The position numbers were made by a program, and so were the translations under genes. A DNA stretch of 64,000 nucleotides from Symsagittifera roscoffensis (Eukaryota > Xenacoelomorpha > Acoela > Convolutidae), in NCBI RefSeq assembly GCF_963678635.1, contig NC_087070.1, forward strand, positions 51,752,514-51,816,513, read 5' to 3'. Every line of letters begins with the position of its first letter. Position 1 is the first letter of the stretch. The notes below the pieces were generated by a model. That model was not told the DNA's origin. It saw nothing but the letters and a program-made list of their open reading frames with translations, and did not search any database. Of this stretch, positions 1-11,300 are shown piece after piece.

Positions 1-400
1 ATCAAGTTTAATGAAATTTAGTATAAAAATCAGAAGTGGTCAGAGCAGTTTTTTTTGTTTTTGGTTTATGCCTGGAGTAGCGTACTCATAGAGTAATTTC
101 AGATAAGGTACACCGTCTGTTCGTCACGCTATCTTATTTTCGGCCGGGTCGATTCGTGCAATTTTTTAGTCTTAATCTTAATCTTATATCTCCTAGTCTC
201 AATAGATCTAATGTATACTGGTATTTGCGGGTTAGATATCTGGAACTTATTCCAAAGGAGAACAACTGTCTTCTAAGTTATATTTAAATTGTTCTGGTGC
301 CGAAAGTACAAGTAGTTTCAGCATTACAAATAATCGTCAGTGTTAGTAATGGATCATGGTTGGTTAGTAAGTCTATGATAGTTTATGATAATAAAACAAA

Positions 401-935
401 CAAGACTGCTCGTATCAGGGCGAACCCCTGAATGTTCCGACTGCCTTTTAAGGTTCATGGAGCAGTAATAACATTTAAAAACTCAATTAAACAAAACAAA
501 AATCAAAAAAAAATTTTTTTCGTAAATTTGAAATTTTTTATGAAAATCATCCCCCGACACGCCATACAAAGTACAAAAGGATAGATTTCGCTCCTTGTCA
601 CAAACCAATTATGGCACATAAGCTTCTTTTAACCAATTTGGAACGATTTCTAAGACGGATTAACTCTCAGCTTACGCGTTATTAGCGCGAAATATATCGC
701 GCGTTAATTGTCCCAAGTTGGCCAAAATGGCAATCTTTAAACCCCCGTAACTTTACGAAAAATGATCACAGGTGAAATATCTTTTCAAATTTGAGCTCAA
801 GACAATAATACCTTTCGAATGATAGAAAAAAATTCCGTCAAAAATGGCTAGTTAAAAAGTCGAAATTTGTCTGAAGAAAAAAAAACCCACCCGAGCACAA
901 ATATTCCGTTACTTTCGTATCGAAAGTCGGAACAA
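401..935 (-). mobile_element. Helentron/HINE-like non-autonomous repeat, copy 1
   Basis: On the minus strand this element begins TTGTTCCGACTTTCG and ends with AGTCGGAAC, a short palindrome (here an imperfect form of CAGGGC-ttc-GCCCTG) and CGAGCAGTCTTG. The subterminal inverted repeats GTTCCGACT/AGTCGGAAC plus a hairpin near the 3' end are the known layout of Helentron-associated elements. It has no coding capacity. The family assignment is by structure only. Confidence 0.6.
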
Positions 936-1357
936 TTAGAAGTTCAGTATCCTGTCATCAAGTTTAATGAAATTTAGTATAAAAATCAGAAGTGGTCAGA
1001 GCAGTTTTTTTTGTTTTTGGTTTATGCCTGGAGTAGCGTACTCATAGAGTAATTTCAGATAAGGTACACCGTCTGTTCGTCACGCTATCTTATTTTCGGC
1101 CGGGTCGATTCGTGCAATTTTTTAGTCTTAATCTTAATCTTATATCTCCTAGTCTCAATAGATCTAATGTATACTGGTATTTGCGGGTTAGATATCTGGA
1201 ACTTATTCCAAAGGAGAACAACTGTCTTCTAAGTTATATTTAAATTGTTCTGGTGCCGAAAGTACAAGTAGTTTCAGCATTACAAATAATCGTCAGTGTT
1301 AGTAATGGATCATGGTTGGTTAGTAAGTCTATGATAGTTTATGATAATAAAAACAAA

Positions 1358-1893
1358 CAAGACTGCTCGTATCAGGGCGAACCCCTGAATGTTCCGACTG
1401 CCTTTTAAGGTTCATGGAGCAGTAAAAACATTTAAAAACTCAATTAAACAAAACAAAAATCAAAAAAAAATTTTTTCTTAAATTTGAAATTTTTTATGAA
1501 AATCATCCCCCGACACGCCATACAAAGTACAAAAGGATAGATTTCGCTCCTTGTCACAAACCAATTATGGCACATAAGCTTCTTTTAACCAATTTGGAAC
1601 GATTTCTAAGACGGATTAACTCTCAGCTTACGCGTTATTAGCGCGAAATATATCGCGCGTTAATTGTCCCAAATTGGCCAAAATGGCAATCTTTAAACTC
1701 CCGTAACTTTACGAAAAATGATCACAGGTGAAATATCTTTTCAAATTTGAGCTCAGGACAACAATACCTTTCGAATGATGTAAAAAAAATTCCGTCAAAA
1801 ATGGCTAGTTAAAAAGTCGAAATTTGTCTGAAGAAAAAAAAACCCACTCCGAGCACAAATATTCCGTTACTTTCGTATCGAAAGTCGGAACAA
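1358..1893 (-). mobile_element. Helentron/HINE-like repeat, copy 2
   Basis: This is the second copy of the 401-935 element, carried by the 956-bp tandem duplication. It has the same ends and near-identical interior. Confidence 0.6.
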
Positions 1894-2089
1894 AAACTAA
1901 AATGGATACGTTAAAAGCACCCGTTACATCTCAAGGTTGAGATCACTCGCACAAGCTTCCTCTTTTAGCTGAAGCTTTTTCTTAAATTGATTTAATAATT
2001 CTTCAAATGCTTTTGTAATTTATAGATTTGTCGTGGAAGGGTTTCGTGGAGGTTGTCGCGAGGTTAGAGAAAACTCTAGGATGACTTAC

Positions 2090-2340
2090 AGATGAGGACA
2101 ACACAGCACTTTGTGAGCAAGACTTTGTCTCTGATGACGTAATTCTTCTCCAGTTCAGCCAACTTAGACTGGAACTGCTCTTCTTTATTCACTCCCCTCT
2201 TACCCCCGTGGACCCCCTTGTTCTGTTGTTCCAGTTGTTCCATTCTGGTCACGTGGCGTCGTCTGGATTGGACCAGATGTTGCATGTGAACAATAAGAGC
2301 ACGTCGCACGTTCTTTTCCTCGCGTGACACAACTCCGACT
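2090..2340 (-). CDS. OCA2: OCA2-like exon 9 (large cytosolic loop, last exon in window)
   Basis: The acceptor has a long pyrimidine tract (CCTTTTTTTTGCTCCAG|A) and the donor is ATCT|GTAAGT. The peptide [18 protein letters not shown] then [18 protein letters not shown] and LLTKC matches the cytosolic loop of OCA2 and the start of the next membrane segment. It ends in phase 1, so at least one more exon must follow to the left of the window. Confidence 0.85.
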
Positions 2341-5300
2341 CTGGAGCAAAAAAAAGGTTTAATTTGCGGCTAAACAACATTCATTTACAATCTGCTACTG
2401 CATACCTGTACTGATAAGATATGGATTGCAATCAAATTTATACAGATAATGTTGCTCGAACTTAGAAAAAATTGATTGGCATCGATTTAAAATCGCTTTA
2501 GTTTGATACAAAAATGCAGCCTAATAAACCAATTTCAATCAATTCGAAATCGATTTAAATTCTTTTTTACCCTTTTTTGGTTTAATTTTCATACGGATTT
2601 TGAGTAACAACAAAATCAATTTAAATTAATTTAATTTGATTTTTACTGACTTTTTTGTCTACTTTTTTTGTTTTATCAATTGATACAGATTATACAAAAT
2701 TTCTCGGTTATCAAAGAATAGAGAAAACTGGACAAGAAATTATAGCGCATGCTTTTCATTTAACTTTTTTGCTGATGTTTCGCCTGAAAAAAAAACATAG
2801 AGCATCTCAAATCTGTAAATTTTCTGCACCAAAAATGAGTTGTTCTATATTGAGTTTTTTGATTACACATCATTTGTCTAACATAATTGAGCCTAGAAAA
2901 TTGGTTAAAAATTCATTTTCAGAAATTTTCCATAACTTTATTTTCCATGCCGCAGAAGCCTTTAGATTTGCAAAACTCAAAAAAGACTCCCATCACCACA
3001 ATAGCTTACAATGGTAAAAAAAATCTCCTCAAGTGACTCTTGCTCTCTATATCTCCAATGGAGATTTTTCTTGAGAAAAAAAATTTGCTCAATTTTCGAA
3101 TTAAAATGATTGATTATTTTAAAACAATATTTGTTTTGACATTTTGATAGATTTCACTGCCTTGCGAAAATCCAAGAACATCGCTCTTAATCCATTTCAG
3201 GCAACAACCTTTAAATGAGTTTCGTAAATTGATTTCATGCAGTATGTTATCTGTAGAATATTCAATACAATTGATTTTAATCTCAAGTTTGTCAGAGCGG
3301 GAGTTTTTTCCTGCAAATCGTATAGGACATATCAAATTAAATTCCATAAGAATTAGTTCTCCAACTTTGAAACAGATCACACTTCTTAGTTTACGCAAAC
3401 TAAACGAATATGAAGGGTAACAATTTTGAGCTGCTCTCTTAAGTGGCTCTTAAGTTGGCTGCTCCTTAAATGGATACAGCAAATGCCTCAATTTACAAAA
3501 GAAGAGTAATTATAATTGATTAAACTTCAAAAAAATAACAAAATGATTGTGCAAAGATTGGTTTTTTTAACTAGACAAAGTTCGGAATTTTGACTTGCAA
3601 GTTTTGACGGAATAATTTTATATCATCTCATAATCTCAACTTTTTGAACAATTGAAGAAAAACATAAAATCAATTATAGGCAGTCAGAATATACATAATT
3701 TTACCCTGATACGAGCTCTGTTGTTGTTCCGACTTTTGAAAAGGTTGACAGATTATTTGTACTCGGAGTGGTTTTTTTTTTCTGCAGACAAAATTCGAAT
3801 TTTTTCCTAGCCATTTTTGATGAAATTTTTGCAGAAAGTACAATTATTGCTTGGAATGGTTGTAATCTTCAGTTATTTTGTGACTTTTAACTAAGGATTT
3901 TGACGTAAATTTTATACCGTCTGAAAGATATTGTTTTTCGCAATTAAAAATTAAAAGAATTTTGAGCCATAATAAGTTTTCGTACTGTTATGGGAGTTTA
4001 AAGATTGCTATTTTGACCAATTAGGGACATTTAACGCGCGTTATATTTCGGGCTATTAACGCGTTAACGAATTTTTTAACCCGTCCTCTGGAATCAATCC
4101 AAATTGAATTGAGACCTGCTACTTGGTCTATTTAGTACTCTTCTATATGCAAAATCTACTAATTTCTACTACCTATAGCGTGTGAGATGTTATCAAATAA
4201 AAATTCTTGTTTTAATTAAGATCATCAACTTTTAAACAGCGAGTACTTCTTGATAGACCTAAGCCACAGTCGGAACTTTTAAGGCTTTGCCCTGATGCGA
4301 GCAGTATTTTTTGTTTATTATTGAAAATCAAATAAGAAAAGCAAGTTTAGATGAACGTTTAAGAAAAAAATGCTCGAAACTAATGTTTCGATCCGAAGCT
4401 TGAGGCGGTGTTTCGTCTTATAGCATTTCGAAGCACATCGAAAAAAAAACAAGGTTTTGTCACATTACAATTTGCAATATTTTTTCGAAGCATTTCAGAA
4501 AGCAAGCATTGATCTCTACAAATTGCTATAAAAGTTTTTCAAATGTAAAACTATAGTTATTGAAATTATAGAAGAAAAGTTATTTGAAACTAATTGGTTT
4601 AGCAATGCTCATTAATGCCTTAGCGAGTGTGGGAGTCGATATGGAATGCATCAATGAACTCCTACAAAAACCTAGACCGAAGTCGACTTTTAATTTTGGT
4701 GTACTTGAAAGTTTCTGAGAGAGGGCCATGACCAATGAGAAATGGCCATGACCTTGCCATACCTTGCCATAGTATGTCTCCACATGTTCAACTCTTTCTC
4801 GAAAGTGACGTCTCCCACGTCTCTCTTGGTCTCCAGACTAACTCTGGAGTAGAGCACCCGGATGAGACCCATGGCCCCGAAACAGGCCAGAAAAGAGCCG
4901 GGGAAGAGGTGGAGGGTGAAGATGGGGAAGGAGAGACCCCTCCCCGACAGGTGCTCGGATGACACAATCAATACGTTAGGAGGGTCCCCGATAGCTGAAA
5001 ACAGCTTAGAGACATGTATACACAAATAAACTTGATCAATTTAGCCACAGCTTAATTCGACTAATTATAAGTATACAGTCAGTTTTGTTTATAATTTTCC
5101 AACTTTCTCAAAAAATCAGAATAGAAGTCGAAAGAATAATTCTTTCATTTGCCCGAAAGAATTATACCAATTAGTTTGATTTGTATAATTAACCAAGACA
5201 AATGATAAGGACCCCAAAAATTAGAATTAGAAAGAATATGTATCTTGTACCTTGTTGTTAAGCAAAAATTAGCAAGATCCTAAGTAGGGGTCTTCTGCTA

Positions 5301-8300
5301 TGTGGGTCGGAAATTTTTTATGTTCAGAAAACCCTAGGATGAGGGTCCTTCAATAAATTAAGGGCCCACTTCCTAGGATTTTGCTTTAGGTGAGGACCTC
5401 CCCCACCCCTTAGGAAGGGTTCCCCTTAGAATCAGGGACACGATACAATACTATTAAGTTAGGAAGTGCAGTTACCTGTTGCAGTGCCTCCGATGTTTGA
5501 TAGGATGACCTCTGCGATTAAGACCCATTTGGACTCCATATGCAATACCTGTTGCAAGCAATACTTTTGACTTTTGTGATTATAGACAAGGAAATGAGGA
5601 AGATACAATCGGAAAAATTTGGAATAAATAGGTAAGAGAACGGCGACAATATCGCTTGTTGTTCCGACTTTCGTAATGAAAGTAACGGAATGTTTGTGCT
5701 CTAGGTGGTTTTTTTCAAACTTCGACTTTTTAACTAGTGATTTTAGACGGGATTTTTAACATATCATTCAAATTGTAGTGTTGTCCTGAGCTTAAATTTG
5801 AAAAGTCATTTCACCTGTGATCGTTTTTCGTAAAGTAAAGTTATGGGGGTTCAAACATTGCCATTTTGGCCAATTTGGTACAATTAACGCGCGATATGTT
5901 TCGCACTATTAACGCTTAAGCGGAGATTTATATCGTCTTAGAAATCATTTCAAATTGGTAGAAAGAAGCTTATTTGCCATAATTGGTTTGTTACAAGGAA
6001 CGAAATCTCTCTTTTTGTACTTCATATGGCGTGTGGGCGGATGATTTTCATAAAAAAATTTCAAGTTTTAGAAATTTTTTTTTTCATTTTGTTTTATTTC
6101 ATTGAATTTTTTTAATGTTATTACTGCTCCATAAACCTTAAAAGGCAGTCGGAACATTCAGGGCTTCGCCCTGATACGAGAAGTCTTGTTGTTCCGACTT
6201 TCGAAGAAAACGGAATATTAATGCTCGGTGAGATTATTTTATTCAGTCAATTTTCGTTGATCGAAATAATAGTTTTTGACAAAGTTGTTAATACCCCAAT
6301 GAAGATATAGACTTCATGTGTTCAAAGTCAAAAAGATATTTAACCTCTGATCATTTTTTTATGTCTGGGAGTTCGGAGGTTGCCAAATTGGCCATTTTTG
6401 GACTAATTTATGCGCGCTTGAAGAATTTATGCATATTGCTGAGAGCGTAACACGAAGTAATTATGCGTGGCAAATTATCCCGCACAACAAAGTTGTTCCA
6501 AATTTAATTCAGGCTAGCTAATTGGTCATATTAATTTCGTACGGCTCAAAGTTTCACACTTTGATTCTGTCAAAGATTTACAGGTTTTTCAAAATTTTCT
6601 TTTCCTAAAAACTATTCGATATGAATTACAATTAAAGGGCAGTCAGAACAGAACATTCAGGGCTTTGCCCTGATATACGAGCAGTCTTGTTTAATTTCAG
6701 ATTAGAAGTAGTCACATCTTTTTTCATGTTCTAACTTCTTAGAAAACGAGCCATTGAGAACAAAAGAACAAAATGTACTATTGAATGTATTATAAACTGT
6801 TTATTTTTATTTTTATAAAAGCAAAGGCAAACTCCCATAATCAAAATAATAAGATCTTTATTTGATTTGAAATATGACAACAGTCAAGGGATAGGAAACT
6901 TTTAGACTCATCGTTAAAATTTGGATATGGGGTAGGTGAAATTGTTTATTAGAGTTTAGTTGGATAAAAAACCATACAACTTGCAGTTTGAAACTTCGGA
7001 CTTAGAAGGATTCGGTGAAAAAATAGGGATCTAAGCAATATCCTCGAATAAGTTTTCCGTCTTAAAAAAATAAAATGTTTTGTCAGGCTCTTAGACAGAA
7101 GGTGACTGAAAATTCATCGACTTATAAAAAGAGACAATCGGAATTAATTTCGTAGCTTAGTAGTTTTTTTTGTATTCATTTTACGTACAAAAAGAACTTA
7201 ATTGCGGGCCTAGCTGTGAATACTCTCAAGTTCAAACTGCTTCTGCTGCTTTTGATGCTTTTTTTGCACTGACAACAAAGTCAAAAAGATATTTAACCTC
7301 TGATCATTTTTTTATGTCTGGGAGTTCGGAGGTTGCCAAATTGGCCATTTTTGGACTAATTTATGCGCGCTTGAAGAATTTATGCATATTGCTGAGAGCG
7401 TAACACGAAGTAATTATGCGTGGCAAATTATCCCGCACAACAAAGTTGTTCCAAATTTAATTCAGGCTAGCTAATTGGTCATATTAATTTCGTACGGCTC
7501 AAAGTTTCACACTTTGATTCTGTCAAAGATTTACAGGTTTTTCAAAATTTTCTTTTCCTAAAAACTATTCGATATGAATTACAATTAAAGGGCAGTCAGA
7601 ACAGAACATTCAGGGCTTTGCCCTGATATACGAGCAGTCTTGTTTAATTTCAGATTAGAAGTAGTCACATCTTTTTTCATGTTCTAACTTCTTAGAAAAC
7701 GAGCCATTGAGAACAAAAGAACAAAATGTACTATTGAATGTATTATAAACTGTTTATTTTTATTTTTATAAAAGCAAAGGCAAACTCCCATAATCAAAAT
7801 AATAAGATCTTTATTTGATTTGAAATATGACAACAGTCAAGGGATAGGAAACTTTTAGACTCATCGTTAAAATTTGGATATGGGGTAGGTGAAATTGTTT
7901 ATTAGAGTTTAGTTGGATAAAAAACCATACAACTTGCAGTTTGAAACTTCGGACTTAGAAGGATTCGGTGAAAAAATAGGGATCTAAGCAATATCCTCGA
8001 ATAAGTTTTCCGTCTTAAAAAAATAAAATGTTTTGTCAGGCTCTTAGACAGAAGGTGACTGAAAATTCATCGACTTATAAAAAGAGACAATCGGAATTAA
8101 TTTCGTAGCTTAGTAGTTTTTTTTGTATTCATTTTACGTACAAAAAGAACTTAATTGCGGGCCTAGCTGTGAATACTCTCAAGTCCAAACTGCTTCTGCT
8201 GCTTTTGATGCTTTTTTTGCACTGACAACATCTTATCCTAAATGACCAAATGACGCCTTCAAAACATTTTTTTCCGTTTTCTTATCCGGTTATATTGTGA

Positions 8301-11300
8301 TTAACAGTTTTGTCAACCCCATGCCGAAAATTGTGATTCTCGAGCAGTTTTAGAGAAAACGGCAGAAACGTGAAAAATTTATGATTCATTTCAGCGCTTG
8401 AAAATCCAAGATTGCAGCTTATTCGTCCCGTGACTGTAGTTTAAGTTTTTAATCTATAGTCTGTCAAGTTAGTAGACGAGTGATGGGCACGGTATACAAT
8501 TTTCAATTTTCATTATACATTCATCGATCGTGAAAGTCTTGAAATGAGTAAGTTTGATCTCGCCGGCTAAGCTTGTTGCGCTGGTGCTGTCCGGTTGCGC
8601 CGAATCCCGAGTCGCGCCGTCTACAACTTCGTCGCGAAAAACGCGCCATCTCTACCTTGGTCGCTAAAACCTCAAACGATTTTTTCTTGGCCGCGCTGCA
8701 AAAAATTTGTTGTTGTTCGTGCCGTTTCCACTACGGACGCGAAATGACAAAGTTTGATCGCAAAGGCCATACTGGTAGCGCCGATTTTTGTCGGGTCGCG
8801 CCGTTTCCTGAATCGCCCTGTCTCCACTTCAGTCGCAAAAGTCGCCAGAAGTTTCTTCTGGGTCGCGCCGTCACCACCGTGGTCGCAAAATTTGCGCCGT
8901 CTCTACCTCAGTCGCAAAAATCTTCGAATAACAAAGTTTGGTTGCGATGGCCAAGCCGGTCGCATCGTTGCTTGTTGTTTCGTGCCGTTTCCTGAGTAGC
9001 GACGTCTTCATCTTGATCGTTAAAGACTGGAAACGACACCTTTTGGTCGCGCCAGCCAAACCGATGGCGCTGATTTTGTTTAGTCGCAGCGTTTCCTGGG
9101 TCGCGCCGTCTTCAGTTCGATTGCAAAAGTCGCCAAATATTTGTTAAGCTTCGCGCCGTTTCTAAGTTGGTCACAAAATTGCCGGTGTGTACCTCGGTCG
9201 TGAAAGCCTTGAAATTACTAAGTTTGGTCGCGCCGGTCATACCGATAGCGCCGATGATTGTCCGGTCGCGTCGTTTTCTGAGTCGCGCCGTCTCCACTTT
9301 GATTGCAAAAGTTGCCAGAAATTTGTTAAGAGTCGCGCCGTTTCTAGCTTGGTCACGAAAGTCGCGCCGAGTACATCTCAGTCGCTAAAGACTAGAAAGA
9401 GTTTCGTTGCATGTTCGGCTTCCTGTGTCGCACTGGTTGCACCGTCTCCACGTTGTTCGCGAGTTGGCTGATTTTTTGGGTTGCGAAAGTCCGGACGTAC
9501 CAATATCGGTTGCAAAATTCGGGTCGCGCTATCTCCGTCTCGGCCGCGAAAGTCGCGACGAATCAATTTGGTCGCGAAAGTCTGGAAATGCCAAAATTTT
9601 GTCACAAAAATCTGAAAATGGTAGCGGATCTCGACACGGGTCATATGAGGATGTGTGTTTTTTTTAGCTAGATTCGTTCAGGTTTTCTGTTTAAAATCGT
9701 CATTATTCCTCAATTAATACAAGAACTAGCCTGGCAGAGATTGATGGTGACAGGTGTCAATAACAAGATGGTGGTGACATTGTCAAGGAATGCGGATGTT
9801 GTGGCGGTGACTGCACAGAGGATGAAGATGATGCTCCACTGATCCCCCTTCGACAATCTGTAGGCGACAACTGCCAAATAGTCGAAGAAACCACTCTCCG
9901 CAAACACAGCCACTGAACAAACAAACCAACAAACAAACATGATGAACAAAAATAGTATTCAAAACAGCGGCGCCATATCTCAACTCTGAGGCGCCATATC
10001 TGAGGTTGATAATGTTTTAAAGATTATTCTTTTCTTTCTAGAAACACTTTTGGGTGGCTTTATTTTGGGCTACACTTTTTTTATAACAGTGAGTTATCAC
10101 CATCGGAGAGTGATATGGCTATCCTCTCCGAGAAATAAAAAATGTTTGGATCGACCTAGAAAAAAAGTTGACAAAAGTTTCGATTACTTTGAAACTCCCC
10201 CGTCTCCAAAAAAAATACTGGAACCACCCTTGCAAACTGCCCTTTCTCCTTCTTTCCCGAGAAAGTACAAATATGCGAGCTAGCAAGCAAATTTAGACCA
10301 ATTAAATGCAAGTTTCGGTAATTTCTCTCGACTGGGTTATTATTTTTCTCGACTGGGTTGTTATTTGTGTTGGCTTTGCATTACATCCTCAAGCAATGAC
10401 AACAGATCATGTTGATAAGCGGTGACCTTTGCCCCTTGTTCACTGTCGGTTTTCCAATAATACACCCCTGGTTTTTTTTCACTCACCGAGCAGCATCATT
10501 CCAAAGAGGAGAAACAGAGTCTCCCACTCTATCCAGTCGACCACGGTGTCCAGATCAGGTCCCTTATTCATCAGACTCAGAGCACCCAGCGACAAAGTGG
10601 AGGTCAACATGGCTGCCAGGGTCTGGAACAGACAACAAGTTCACACTCAATTCATTCCAACCAGTATGAGACACGGACAAGTGAGATGAAATTAATTCAG
10701 CCTTTCCGCTGTTTCTATCAATGATTTATAAAAAATCTCGACCCCTGACCAGATAATAAATATGTGTACTAGATTGAAAAAGAGTTCTAAAAAAGGTTGA
10801 ATTAAAATTTCTAATAGAAGTGTTCAATTTTTAAGTGTCGAAAAACTCATTTTTGAGGATACGAGGATGGCAAAAGTACCTTATGCATCATCTCTGTGAT
10901 TAGAAGAATGTATAGCATCATCAGGAGACAAATGGCAATCGGCACCTCTGCTCGGGAGAAGTTGGTCACGAAGCAGTATTCCACCTCGAACGAAATCCTA
11001 AACTTAAGCCATGTTTATATCTGCTGCAAATCAGATAACAATCAATTAGCCTGGAGTATATTGTCAGTGAATCGAATTTCATTGATTTCACTCGCCAAGT
11101 ACCTGACAAGAAGGTTGTTGAGAAATTTGTACTACTTGAGAAACCAAAAGTAAGGCGTTGAATGCGCTTTGTGGGTTACTCCCATACCCGAGGACCGAAT
11201 GCCCAAAACTGTTTGATCCAATCAGAATTAAGAATGTGAAATAATCAAACGCGAATAACAGTCAAATTTGGAAAGTTTAAAGGGTGCTGTTTGCTTGTCA

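Larger units (their letters stand above)
1..1893. repeat. Tandem duplication, unit about 956 bp
   Basis: Positions 1-956 and 957-1893 are two head-to-tail copies of one unit, about 98-99% alike by eye, with a few base and length changes. Each unit is about 400 bp of AT-rich sequence followed by a minus-strand Helentron-like repeat. The first copy may start before the window. It lies in the intron downstream of OCA2-like exon 9. Confidence 0.95.
5549..9730. other. Intron between OCA2-like exons 6 and 7
   Basis: This 4.2-kb intron holds two abutting Helentron-like copies, a 953-bp tandem duplication and a GC-rich degenerate repeat, each listed separately. No coding exon is recognisable in it. 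Confidence 0.7.

Noticed and set aside
2655-3420. Short open frames in the intron at 2.6-3.4 kb
   Set aside because: They are AT-rich, with no family resemblance and no splice partners; they look like chance frames.
4735-4962. Plus-strand open frame at 4.7-5.0 kb
   Set aside because: It is the antisense shadow of OCA2-like exon 8.
8573-9671. Several overlapping open frames on both strands at 8.6-9.7 kb
   Set aside because: All are explained by the CG-rich degenerate repeat, which has few stop codons; no protein family or splice pattern supports them.
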